A stretch of 19,526 nucleotides of DNA from Pseudozyma flocculosa PF-1 (GCF_000417875.1 NW_006920877.1:91847-111372); one strand, 5' to 3'; counted from the first letter of the stretch, positions 7,866 through 16,364 are shown. Notes: a model not told the origin generated them from the sequence alone. Translations and numbers: made by a program.

Positions 7866-9073
7866 TTACCTGCCGTAGGTCGACACGGGCGCGGGCTTGT
7901 TGGCCAGGATCTCGTCAATCTGCTCCATGAGCTCGGGCGTAAGCTTCTCGAGCAGCTCGAGCGACTTGAGGTTCTCGACGATCTGCTCGGGCTTCGACGC
8001 GCCCAGGATGACGGTCGACACGTTCTGCAGGCGGCGACGAGGGGGAGCGGGGAGAAGCAAACGGCGGTATCGCGGCCAAGGCGTGGAAGGTCAGCAACTG
8101 GCGGCGTGCCACGATGCCATCGCCCTTGAGGCGGCACTCGGCCTGGACGGGCGGCCGCCGAGCTACTCACGGGGTTCTTGGCGCACCAGGCGAGCGCGAG
8201 GTTGGTCACCTTGACGCCGAGCTTGTCGGCAATCTCGGTGAGCTTCTTGACCTTTGCGATCTTCTCCTGGCCGGCGGGCGTCTGGAGCGACTTGACGGTC
8301 TCGTTGAAAAAGTCCTGGTTGGTGTCGAAGCGCGAGCCCTTGGGGACGCCGTCGTTGTACTTGCCCGTCAGCAGGCCCGAGGCGAGGGGCGACCAAATGG
8401 TGGTGCCGAAGCTGTGGTTCTGGAAGAGGGAGTCGTACTCCTTTTCGAGGCGCTCGCGGTGGAACATGTTGTACTGGCACTGGTCGGCGACGGGGGGGAT
8501 GAGGTTGAGGCGGGCGGCGACGGCGTGGGCCTCCTCAATCTGCTGGGCGCTCCACTCGCTGGTGCCCCAGTAGAAGCACTTGTCGCTCTCAATGAGGCGG
8601 TTAAAGGCGCGCACAATCTCCTCCATGGGCACCGTGGGATCGGGGCGGTGGGCCATGAGGACGTCCCAGTAGTCGAGGCCGGCGCGCGCGAGCGAGGCGT
8701 GTGCGCCCTCGATGATGTGCTTGCGCGAGAGGCCGCGGGCGTTGGGGTCCTTGCCGCCGGTGCCAAAGAAGATCTTGGAGATGAGGACGAGGTCGGAGCG
8801 GCGGAGGTTGAGGTTGCGGATCGCCTTGCCCATGTCGACCTCGCACTGGCCCTGGGCGTAGACCTCGGCGGTGTCAAAGGTGCTGATGCCGTTCTCAAAG
8901 GCGAGCTTCATAATCTCCTGCGTCTCGTTCTCGTTGACGGTGCCGCCGTAGGTGAGCCAGCCGCCGAGCGAAAACAGGCTGACGCGGAGGCCCGACGAGC
9001 CGAGGCGGCGGAAGACCATGTTCTTGGGGTCATAGACGGGGCAGTCCTTGGGGTTGGCGGCGGTGGGAGCCAT
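7866..9073 (-). CDS. Kv-beta-like NADPH-dependent aldo-keto reductase, two exons
   Basis: Exon 1 is 9073-8171 (301 codons) and exon 2 is 8024-7866 (TAA 7868-7866), giving 353 residues, typical of the family. It is a (beta/alpha)8-barrel oxidoreductase that reduces aldehydes or ketones with NADPH, probably in the cytosol. The AKR tetrad is visible as D67 (FDTAEVY), Y72, K100 (LISK) and H142 (MAHRPDP). Cofactor-site marks are [20 protein letters not shown] and, across the splice, [14 protein letters not shown]. Relatedness to potassium-channel beta subunits comes from [34 protein letters not shown] and [16 protein letters not shown]. Animal Kv-beta has Asn at the position of H142, so this copy should be a competent enzyme; a channel role is not implied. 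The start [10 protein letters not shown] is the first ATG after the TATA box. The frame stays open upstream through an Asp8-Lys stretch but without a start. Confidence 0.93.
8025..8170 (-). other. Spliceosomal intron in the aldo-keto reductase gene (146 nt)
   Basis: The donor GTGAGT begins at 8170 and the acceptor CTGCAG ends at 8025. The CTGAC branch candidate is at 8094-8090. Splicing joins CAKNP to [14 protein letters not shown] in phase 0, recreating the conserved cofactor-binding strand and helix. Confidence 0.92.
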
Positions 9074-9076
9074 CTT

Positions 9077-9101
9077 GTCGTCGTCGTCGTCGTCGTCGTC
9101 G
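9077..9101. repeat. (GTC/GAC)n trinucleotide tract in the AKR leader
   Basis: Eight GAC triplets on the sense strand lie just upstream of the reductase ATG, separated from it only by AAG. The repeat sits in frame with the gene but has no upstream ATG before the TATA box, so it is taken as 5' UTR. Confidence 0.6.
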
Positions 9102-9211
9102 CGGTGGGGAGCGGAGCGGGCGGGGGGAAGTCTGCGAGGAAGAAGGGAGGGGATGGGGTGGTGGGACGAGGAGGAGGCGCCAGGAGGAGAAGGGTGCGGG
9201 GCGGAGGTTGC

Positions 9212-9219
9212 TATATATA
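9212..9219 (-). promoter_or_regulatory. TATA box of the aldo-keto reductase gene
   Basis: TATATATA stands out in very GC-rich DNA about 140 bp upstream of the reductase ATG on the minus strand. It would place transcription start near 9180, giving a leader of about 100 nt with no ATG in it. The motif is palindromic in composition, but the opposite gene starts 550 bp away. Confidence 0.65.
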
Positions 9220-9595
9220 CCGCCAGGCCGCCGCCCAACATCGACGATCGAGGGGTGTCTCTCTCGCTGGCGGCCCTGCCTTCTCTTCTACTCACTCTGG
9301 TAGCTTCGGAGGAGGGTGAAGCGGCAACTCGTTCGATGCTGCCGCTGCCTCGCTTGGTGCGTCCGTGCGTTGGTCCCGAGACGGTGGGCGGGTTCAGGCG
9401 GCGTGGCCCACCCGACCCCTCTGCCCGCGCCCCCAGCCTCGGTATCGCCGGCCAGGCTAGGCCAGGCCAGGCCAGGCCACTCGTCTCCACCTCCACCCGC
9501 AGCGCACGCCTCGGCAGCCACGCCGGCGGCTGCGAGCCGGCAGAGCACAGGCCAGCAGCAGGTCGCTCGCACCGCCTGCCAGCCAGCAACCAGAA
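9220..9595. promoter_or_regulatory. Divergent promoter between the reductase and the PrmC-Pth fusion gene
   Basis: This is GC-rich DNA with no recognisable gene. It holds three CCAGG units at 9462-9476. The frame of the fusion gene stays open here, but the translation is not conserved protein. Confidence 0.45.
9462..9476. repeat. (CCAGG)3 pentanucleotide array
   Basis: Three tandem CCAGG units in the divergent promoter, flanked by related GGCTAGGCC sequence. It is the same motif as the other non-coding arrays in the window. Confidence 0.7.
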
Positions 9596-9766
9596 ATGCT
9601 GCACGGAAATCGGGAGAAAAAAGGCAAGCGTGGGGCCCTGACTGCCTCGACTGCCTGGCTTTCGCTTCTTCTCAACCCAACACGATCCTCCTCCGCCTCA
9701 CCCTCTCGTCTCGCCGGGCCCCTCGTCGCTTGCGACTACGATCGCCTGTCGGATCGACCGAGATGA
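9596..9766 (+). promoter_or_regulatory. Upstream ORF ending in ATGA overlap with the fusion gene
   Basis: The ATG at 9596 opens 56 codons that end in TGA at 9764-9766, overlapping the main ATG (9763-9765) as ATGA. It is the only ATG between 9596 and the main start. If the transcript begins upstream of 9596, the main frame would need leaky scanning or reinitiation. The peptide (MLHGNREKKGKRGALTASTA...) matches nothing I recognise. Confidence 0.4.
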
Positions 9767-12129
9767 GGTCCACCCTCCTCCGAGCCATCCGACCGTCTTC
9801 GAGTCAAGCACAGGCACAGCGGCTTCGCCTCCCTTTGGTCGAGCAGGTGCGGCCATCCAGCACATCGGCCGGCCAGGCCTTTTCCACATCCGACGAAGCG
9901 CTCATCGCAAAAATCGAACAGCGGCAGCTCAGATACCGCCTCAGCACAGCCGGGAAGTCGGAGGCCGACAGGCAGGAGGCGACGGACCTCGCACACGCCG
10001 AGGTTCGCTGGCTGCTCGAGGAGGTGCGCTCTTGGCCCGGCACATCGTCCAAGTCGCTCGCTCATCAGCAGCGCCGCCAGCTTATCCAGATGGCCAGAAG
10101 CATGACCCGATGTCAAAAGCCCATCAGCTACGTCCTCGGCCACCACCCCTTTGGCGACCTGCCCAAGGAGCTCATCGTCAGACCGCCGTGCCTCATCCCC
10201 CGCCCAGAGACAGAGGAATGGGCGAGCCAGCTGGCCAACAAGGTGGCCGATGCTCTAGAGCATCGATCGAGGAGCGCTTCCTCATCCTCATCGTCCGCCG
10301 GCGTCGATGGGCAGGTCATCTTCAGGATCCTCGACCTCTGCACAGGCTCCGGCTGCATCGCCATCCTCCTGGCGCACACGCTGCTCAAACGCCTCGGACC
10401 TTCAGGATGGCACATCACCGCCTGCGACCGCTCCGCCGACGCCGTCAAGCTGGCACGCGACAACGCCGTGCACATCGGCATCCCGCAGGCCAATCTCCAT
10501 GTCTCCGAGGCCGACATCTTCCACGACGGCGACATGAAGGCCCTGCTCGGCGCCTGCCCTGCGGACCCTAACCGACCATTCGACCTCGTCGTTTGCAACC
10601 CTCCTTACATCCCGCGTGCAGAATGGCAACAGCTCGACCCTTCGGTCAAGGCCTGGGAAGATCCTCTGGCGCTGATCGGAGAGGAGCGGGCGGATCAGAG
10701 ATCCCCGGACGATCACGGCAAGAGCACCGCCGCATCGCTCGGACTCGACTTCTACCACCGGCTCGCTGTGCTGGCCCGGGACCCGACCTTCCTCTCATCA
10801 GCGAGCGAAGCGCCACACAGCGATGCGCTGCCTCGGATAGTCGCCGAGTTCGGCAAGGGGCAGCACGGCGCCGTCCGTGGTATCTTCAACGATGCCGCTC
10901 TCTCCCAGGTACCAGCCCTGCAGACTTCGCCCAAGATGGGTCCGTCTCCGCCAAAAGTCGTCAGGCTGAAGCAGAAGCTGCTCATCGCCGGCCTGGGCAA
11001 CCACACCCATCCCTTGACGCGGCACTCGATCGGCCAGCTCATCCTCGAGGACCTGCCGAAGCGGCTGCACCGTCACACACTGGTCCAGCATCAGCGACTG
11101 CAGGCCAAGGCGGAACGAGTCGAACGCTACCTTGCCTCGTCGAGGCGGTCGGAGAGCGGCGATGCTGTCAATGGGCGAGGGCGTCCGACTATCGTCCCGC
11201 TGATGCATCCTGCCAAGGCCGACGAAGGTCCAGCAGAGCCTCTGGCAGCACCCGAGGACCTGTCCGGGGAGCTGGCCGTGCATCGCGAGCTGCGCAGCTG
11301 GTCGTGCACCGTCCCCGTCCTCGTCGAGGTGAGACCTGCACCGTCGACGAAGCCTAGCGACGCGAAAACCAGCCGGAACGGGCCTCCGGTGATGGTCCAG
11401 CTCGATCTGGTCCTGTACAAGACGCGGTACCTGATGAACGAGTCGGGCAAGGGCATCGCCAGGGCCATCAGCCACTTTGGCGTCGGCGGCTCCCAGGCCG
11501 CCCGGGAGGACCGCTATGCCGATGTGCTGATCCTGCACGACGAGCTATCGCGGGGCTTTGGGCGGATCTCTCGCAAAGACCGGGGCAGCGCGGCGGGACA
11601 CAATGGGATACGCAGCTGCTTTTCCTCGCTCAAGATCCGCGACATCGACACGGAGGTCCTGCCACGTCTCCGGATCGGGATAGGCAGGCCGGAAGATGCG
11701 CCCTCGGCTTCCGCATCGCAGCAGCGTGAGAGGGGGCTGATGTCGAAGTTGAGCGCAAAGATGGACACGGCGACGTGGGTGCTGAGCAAGATGGACGGCG
11801 CTCAGGTGCAGAGCTGTCGGTTCGTCGACCCCCAACCGGACAGTGCGGCAGGCGACGAGGAGTGGAGGGTCGACGACTCGAAACCCATCCCCAAGGGGGC
11901 GGATGCATCGGAGCCCGGCGTGGTCATGGAGTTGACGGCGCGCAAGGTACTGGAGTGGGTGCGTGAGCGGGCCCTAGCGGCTCTTGAACAGGAGGGCTGG
12001 TCGCCCGATGGCCCCGCATCTCGTCCTTCTCCTCGTCCGTCGAGGGAAAGTGGAGAGCGGAAGCCAGGTGGACGGATCGAGGTCAGGAGGGATCTGTTTG
12101 GCGTCGACCGCTCCCTCTGGCTGTACTGA
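9763..12129 (+). CDS. Bifunctional fusion: release-factor glutamine methyltransferase (PrmC/HemK/Mtq1) plus peptidyl-tRNA hydrolase (Pth1)
   Basis: One uninterrupted frame encodes 788 residues. The Arg/Ser-rich, acid-poor N terminus (MRSTLLRAIRPSSSQAQAQR) resembles a mitochondrial presequence. Residues ~45-380 are a PrmC/HemK-type N5-glutamine methyltransferase: P-ISYVLGHHPFG, IPRPETEEW (R147, E149), the SAM loop LDLCTGSGC (191-198), the catalytic NPPYIP (N279-Y282) and EFGKGQHGAVRGIF (362-375). This class methylates the GGQ Gln of release factors. Residues ~404-720 are a Pth1-type hydrolase: LIAGLGN with N413, TRH with H421 (catalytic), YLMNESG with N559, LHDEL with D593, GSAAGHNG with N614 and RLRIGIGRP. 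These correspond to E. coli N10, H20, N68, D93 and N114. About 90 extra residues sit between N413 and N559. Yeast keeps these functions on separate proteins (Mtq1, Pth1). The start at 9763 is chosen because it begins the presequence. Confidence 0.88.
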   Translation: MRSTLLRAIRPSSSQAQAQRLRLPLVEQVRPSSTSAGQAFSTSDEALIAKIEQRQLRYRLSTAGKSEADRQEATDLAHAEVRWLLEEVRSWPGTSSKSLAHQQRRQLIQMARSMTRCQKPISYVLGHHPFGDLPKELIVRPPCLIPRPETEEWASQLANKVADALEHRSRSASSSSSSAGVDGQVIFRILDLCTGSGCIAILLAHTLLKRLGPSGWHITACDRSADAVKLARDNAVHIGIPQANLHVSEADIFHDGDMKALLGACPADPNRPFDLVVCNPPYIPRAEWQQLDPSVKAWEDPLALIGEERADQRSPDDHGKSTAASLGLDFYHRLAVLARDPTFLSSASEAPHSDALPRIVAEFGKGQHGAVRGIFNDAALSQVPALQTSPKMGPSPPKVVRLKQKLLIAGLGNHTHPLTRHSIGQLILEDLPKRLHRHTLVQHQRLQAKAERVERYLASSRRSESGDAVNGRGRPTIVPLMHPAKADEGPAEPLAAPEDLSGELAVHRELRSWSCTVPVLVEVRPAPSTKPSDAKTSRNGPPVMVQLDLVLYKTRYLMNESGKGIARAISHFGVGGSQAAREDRYADVLILHDELSRGFGRISRKDRGSAAGHNGIRSCFSSLKIRDIDTEVLPRLRIGIGRPEDAPSASASQQRERGLMSKLSAKMDTATWVLSKMDGAQVQSCRFVDPQPDSAAGDEEWRVDDSKPIPKGADASEPGVVMELTARKVLEWVRERALAALEQEGWSPDGPASRPSPRPSRESGERKPGGRIEVRRDLFGVDRSLWLY

Positions 12130-12755
12130 GCTCTGTCTGCGTCCGGCGTCGGGTGCGAATCGAGAATCGTAGGAGAGGTGGTCGACATCAGTCCATGGGG
12201 CGGGCCGAATTGTCTCTGTGGCCAGGCCCAGGCCAGGCTGAGGCCGACGAGGCGATGCGTTTTGGGCGCGCCCGACCAAAGATGCCCGGCCAGGTGGAGT
12301 TCGGTGGGTGGGTGAGCTGCGAAGGGGCGGGCGGGCGGGAGCGAAGGAAACGAAACCAACACGAGCCCGCGTCGACCCCACCTTGTCTCTGGCCGGCTCA
12401 GGGACTGCACGCTGGCTTCCGCACCTCGAAACCCGACCACCACCTCTTCCGCCCCCACTCCTCGACGCCGCCTCGGCGCCACCTTCCGCTCGCTCGGGGC
12501 GATCTGGCCTCGTTCATGACACCTCGTCGGCTCAACCTTCGCTCCTGAGCCATCCCCACCTCCGGCGGTCCAAAGACGTCAGCCAGGGCACGGGCATCCA
12601 CCTCTTCAACATCAGCTCCTCACAGTGAAGCGCTCCCCTGTTTCGACTCCTTGCGCCTCCGCCGTCCTCGAGGCCTCTGCTATGCCCGCCTTTGATCCGT
12701 CACATCGACTCTTTCCCAGGGCAGGCCCTCGCATCGCCTTCCTCCGCCCTGCACG
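12130..12755 (+). promoter_or_regulatory. Intergenic: 3' end of the fusion gene and promoter/leader of the next gene
   Basis: These 626 bp lie between two co-directional genes. The first part contains imperfect CCAGG-type repeats (about 12221-12240). From about 12400 on the plus strand turns C/T/A rich, as in a fungal leader. ATGs at 12517 (11-codon frame ending TGA) and 12682 (25-codon frame) could be upstream ORFs. No TATA box and no further gene are seen. Confidence 0.5.
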
Positions 12756-12759
12756 ATGA
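12682..12759 (+). promoter_or_regulatory. 25-codon upstream ORF ending in ATGA overlap with the 1100-aa gene
   Basis: ATG at 12682 opens 25 codons (MPAFDPSHRLFPRAGPRIAF and five more). The TGA at 12757-12759 overlaps the main ATG at 12756-12758 as ATGA. It lies only 74 nt upstream in the C/T-rich leader, so it is very likely on the mRNA. The geometry suits termination-coupled reinitiation. Confidence 0.5.
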
Positions 12760-15700
12760 AGCACGACAAGCCCGCCTCGGGCGGCGGTAGCAGCTCCCTG
12801 CGACGGAGCCCACGCAAGGGGAGCGGCACTCCAAAAGCATCACCCAGCGCACAAGCAGAGATCGAGATGCCCAAGTACATCCCCGACCCCGCCCTCTCCC
12901 GCAGCGAGCAGATGCGGGCCGAGGTCCGCTTCAAGCTTGAACAGAAAAAGGAGCTGGCTGCCATAGCCGCACGTCGCGCGGCGTCCGACGAGGACAGCGA
13001 TGAAGAATTCCTCAGCCTTCCCGTCCTGACCACCTCGCAGAAGGAGTCAAAGATGCAGAGCAGCTCCAGCTCGCCCGCACCCGAACCCGAACCCACACCA
13101 AGCCGCTCTGGCAGGCCTCAGCGGCGCGCTGCGGCTCAGCGATCCTATGCCTACGACGCCGACCATGCAAAGGCACCAGCCAAACCGCTCTCCTTGACCC
13201 CGGCCGATGCCAGCCTCGATCGCAGGTACGCCATGCAGAACCTGCTCAAGGAGCGGCGCAAGGAGCAAAAGGGCACCGACGGCCAAGGCCGCTTCGCCCG
13301 CGCAGACGCCATCGCACTCGAACTCAGAAGGGAGGCGGACGCAGCCGTCGAAGAGGCCCTCCGCGAGAAGCAAGAGCAGAGGCGGAAGCTCGCCGAACCC
13401 TTCGCATCGAGCGGCCGGCAGCATAGGGCAGGGGAAGTCGACTCGACGGCCGAGCATGACGGCACCGACGAGCTGGAGGCCTCCATCTACTGGTCCTCGG
13501 ACGACTCGTGCTCGACGTGCGCCTCTTTATCGACCAGTGCCTCTTTCGCGAGCGCCCGCGAAGTACCGCCGAGCTCCTCGCCCAGCAAGGGCTCCTCAGG
13601 AAAGCTTTTCGAGGGCCCATCTTCGCCCGCCCCGGCAGCCGTGCAGGGCGATCGGCCGGCACCCGGCACGGACCCCGAGCACAATGCCATTGTCGACGTG
13701 CTGATGTCGCACGCCGATGACGAGCTCGAGGGCAAGGCCATCCTCGACATCGTCAAGAGGGATCTCGACCCGGACCACGAGGACCCTCTGCACGGACCGC
13801 GTTCCAGAGGCCGCACGCGCAAGTCCTTCTGGCGGTCTTGCCGCGTCAAGCGGCCCGACCCGAATGACATGTGCTCCGATGCGGCGAGTGATCATCTCAC
13901 GCGCCTGCTACTCAGCGGCGCCCTTCCGCTGCTCTACTCGACGCTGCCGACCTCGACACAGTCGCTGTGCAAGTGGCTCTTCTTCCGCTGGGTTCTGTCC
14001 GAGAAGCCCGAGGTCCGACAGAGATCCCACGAGGCGTTTGCGGACCTCATCCAACGACACGTCACCGACGACGAGCGCGAGGCGATCATCGACACCATTG
14101 CTGCGCAGCTGCCCAAGCTCTTGGTGCTGCTGGGTGCCAAGCTCGCGACAGTCATCGACTGCTTCTCGCTCGGCGACGACCAGCTGGATATTGAGGCTCC
14201 CGCCAGCATCGACCGGAGATCCGACGCCGCACGCGGCAGCCAAGACCAAGGCAGCCCCTGGCTGACGAGGACCGAGCTCTGGAACATCGTCAACCGGCTG
14301 GCGCAGGCGGTCAGGGTCGTCTCCAACAGCTCCCACACGCAGCCGAAGCGTCCCAGCGACTACGTCGAGGGCGTCTTCGTCAGCCTGCTGCTGGTCCGCT
14401 CCGAGCTGCACTACGGCGGCCTGCGCGACGAGATCGGCCAGACGCTGTCGCACCTGCTGGTCGAGTTCTCGCCGTTCTCGGTGTCGAACCACGCTGGCGG
14501 CGACGTCGGCGTCGACTGCTCCAAGATGTGGGATGTGCTGCGCAGGGAAAGCATCGAGGGACGTCTCGAGGTGCTGCGCGCCTTTCCTGCCGACAACTAC
14601 GTCGGGCGGACGATCCGAAGGTGGCTCGCCTGGCGCAGCCTGATGGGCGACGACGAGGTCGCTGCACAGCGCGGCCTCCGCTACGTGATACCCGAGCTGG
14701 GCCGGCTGGCCGCCATCATTGACCACGCGGACCCTGCCTCGCCCTTTTACGTGTCTCCGCCGTCCGAAGACCGCAAGTCCGAGGGCATCAAGACCGACTA
14801 CGCCACGCTCAGCGCGGCCACTGAGCTGATGTGCGTGGCGCTGAGCGATATGGGCCTGCAAATCTGCAAGCCCAAGGGCTACGCTGACACGCCCGGGCCC
14901 GGCTCGCCGCCGAAGCGCAAAGACGTCGCCGCGCACTCGCGCGCGCTCGACCTGGCCCTGGCGCCGTACCGCTTCCTCGAGCCGAAGCGGCGTTCGCGAC
15001 GCATCGAGGCGATGCGCGCCATCGTCGAGCGGCTCAAGCTGGTCAACATGGAGGTGTCGGACCTGCGCGACTCGACGCTCGCACGAGCGCGGGCCAAGGA
15101 TGCGCTGCTCCGCCTCTACCTCTCGCTCGACTACCAGATCACCATGTACGCAGCGAGGCCACACAAGCTCGAAGAGGAAGAGGCCCCCTCCAAAGTCGGC
15201 TTGGCAGGCAAGGTGCCCAGGGGACTCGATGGCCAGCTGATGCAGAAGCTCGCCGGGTCCTCTGGACGATCCGGCGATGCGGCTGAGGGACAGGCCAAGC
15301 AGAGCCTGCCGCGCTTCGCAATGCCGGTTTCGCCGTCCAAGGAACGCGTCAACAGACAGAAGCAGGCCAAAGACGGCGATGCCAGGCAGGTCTCGCCGTC
15401 GAGGTCTCGCCTGGGCCCGGAAGGGTCGCAGACGACGGGAGAGCGCGGCAGCTGCTCGTCTTCGTCGTTCCGGAGCGCAAGCGAGACCAACGCCGGCAGA
15501 GGCGGGACAGCCAGCGCGGCAGCCAACGTCAAGGACACGCCCAAGCGAGCGCGCCCTCCCGGGACGCCTACGAAGTCGTCCAAGAAGCCCAGGGGTGTGG
15601 CAGAGCCGGATGGCAAGCAGCGGAAGCTGACGTCGTTCTTTGCCGGACGACCCGAGGTGGTGGTGCTGGCGCCGCGATCCAGCTCCCCGACGTCGCTGCG

Positions 15701-16058
15701 GGGCGGCAAGGTGGCAGTGGACGCTTCGGGCGGGGACGACGAGGTCGTCAAGCCCGACCGGCGACGGCGTGGACCGAGCGCGGACGGCGCGGACGACGAG
15801 GATGAGGGGATGCAGGGCGACGACGACGCGGACGAGGATGCGGACGAGAATGTCTCGCCGCGCACTCTGCGCGAGCGGGGCGCAGCAGCGACGCCTGCTG
15901 GAACGACCAACGGCCGACGATGCGGTGGTGTCGCGTCCGCAGCCTCGCCTTCGAGCACGGCGTCGAGACGAAGCGCATCGCCGAGCAAGCGGCATACAAG
16001 TGCGGCGGTGGCGGAACAGGCCCCGCCGCCGAGGAGGGGTGCACAGCCACAGGCATAG
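12756..16058 (+). CDS. Putative Nse6/SLF2-like (CANIN-type) genome-maintenance protein with PIP box
   Basis: A single exon encodes 1100 residues. The N terminus (1-150) is disordered and basic/Ser-rich. Residues 153-215 are charged and helical (YAMQNLLKERRKEQKG...), and the Ser-rich 230-310 follows. A folded, Leu-rich helical core spans ~315-830 and includes SGALPLLYSTLP...LCKWLFFRWVL (W407), which resembles the CANIN domain of SLF2/FAM178 and Nse6, loaders of the Smc5/6 complex. That assignment is from remembered motif style and is moderate at best. The tail is disordered with a possible bipartite nuclear signal (930-946), a canonical PIP box Q955-RKLTSFF-962, a possible SUMO-interacting core VVVL (968-971), an acidic Asp/Glu patch and a basic Ser-rich end. 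PIP boxes bind PCNA at replication forks. The start has A at -3. The alternatives are another nuclear replication or repair scaffold. Confidence 0.82.
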   Translation: MKHDKPASGGGSSSLRRSPRKGSGTPKASPSAQAEIEMPKYIPDPALSRSEQMRAEVRFKLEQKKELAAIAARRAASDEDSDEEFLSLPVLTTSQKESKMQSSSSSPAPEPEPTPSRSGRPQRRAAAQRSYAYDADHAKAPAKPLSLTPADASLDRRYAMQNLLKERRKEQKGTDGQGRFARADAIALELRREADAAVEEALREKQEQRRKLAEPFASSGRQHRAGEVDSTAEHDGTDELEASIYWSSDDSCSTCASLSTSASFASAREVPPSSSPSKGSSGKLFEGPSSPAPAAVQGDRPAPGTDPEHNAIVDVLMSHADDELEGKAILDIVKRDLDPDHEDPLHGPRSRGRTRKSFWRSCRVKRPDPNDMCSDAASDHLTRLLLSGALPLLYSTLPTSTQSLCKWLFFRWVLSEKPEVRQRSHEAFADLIQRHVTDDEREAIIDTIAAQLPKLLVLLGAKLATVIDCFSLGDDQLDIEAPASIDRRSDAARGSQDQGSPWLTRTELWNIVNRLAQAVRVVSNSSHTQPKRPSDYVEGVFVSLLLVRSELHYGGLRDEIGQTLSHLLVEFSPFSVSNHAGGDVGVDCSKMWDVLRRESIEGRLEVLRAFPADNYVGRTIRRWLAWRSLMGDDEVAAQRGLRYVIPELGRLAAIIDHADPASPFYVSPPSEDRKSEGIKTDYATLSAATELMCVALSDMGLQICKPKGYADTPGPGSPPKRKDVAAHSRALDLALAPYRFLEPKRRSRRIEAMRAIVERLKLVNMEVSDLRDSTLARARAKDALLRLYLSLDYQITMYAARPHKLEEEEAPSKVGLAGKVPRGLDGQLMQKLAGSSGRSGDAAEGQAKQSLPRFAMPVSPSKERVNRQKQAKDGDARQVSPSRSRLGPEGSQTTGERGSCSSSSFRSASETNAGRGGTASAAANVKDTPKRARPPGTPTKSSKKPRGVAEPDGKQRKLTSFFAGRPEVVVLAPRSSSPTSLRGGKVAVDASGGDDEVVKPDRRRRGPSADGADDEDEGMQGDDDADEDADENVSPRTLRERGAAATPAGTTNGRRCGGVASAASPSSTASRRSASPSKRHTSAAVAEQAPPPRRGAQPQA

Positions 16059-16254
16059 GCTAGGACGGACGAACGAACGACGACGACGGCGAGGGAGGAC
16101 ATACGCACCGCACGCAACGCACGCATCGCAACCATGTACCTTAGTCCGCTTGCAGAACGCCCTAATTCTCTGTACTACTCTAGCATAGGCTTCCACCGGG
16201 ACCTTGGGAGCGAGGGGATGAAGCGATAACGAAGCGGTGTGCGTGGGTCTTCCT

Positions 16255-16270
16255 GCCGTACGTCTACGGC
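16255..16270. other. Short perfect hairpin GCCGTA-CGTC-TACGGC
   Basis: A 6-bp perfect stem with a 4-nt loop lies about 200 bp after the stop of the 1100-residue gene. It could form in the 3' UTR RNA; no function is known. Confidence 0.45.
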
Positions 16271-16340
16271 GGCTATTGCGCAGACCTCGACCGACACGTG
16301 GCCGACACGAGGGCCAGATACGGTTCGACGCAGCCTAGTT

Positions 16341-16364
16341 GGGCATGGGCATGGGCATGGGCAT
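16341..16364. repeat. (GGGCAT)4 hexanucleotide array
   Basis: Four perfect GGGCAT units are followed by a degenerate GGATAT. It lies in non-coding DNA. Translation in one frame would give Gly-His repeats, but no gene surrounds it. Confidence 0.8.

Noticed and set aside
8114..9319. 401-codon plus-strand frame opposite the aldo-keto reductase
   Set aside because: It is an antisense shadow of exon 1 with a Val/Gly/Ala/Glu-rich translation; the minus strand has an unmistakable AKR sequence.
9316..9762. N-terminal extension of the PrmC-Pth frame (149 more codons)
   Set aside because: The extension runs through promoter repeats, has no conserved features, and would bury the presequence-like start at 9763.
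13908..16196. Long (762-codon) open frame on the minus strand opposite the 1100-residue gene
   Set aside because: It mirrors the high G/C third-position bias of the real gene. The translation is Arg/Ala/Gly-rich with no domain, whereas the plus frame has coherent motifs.
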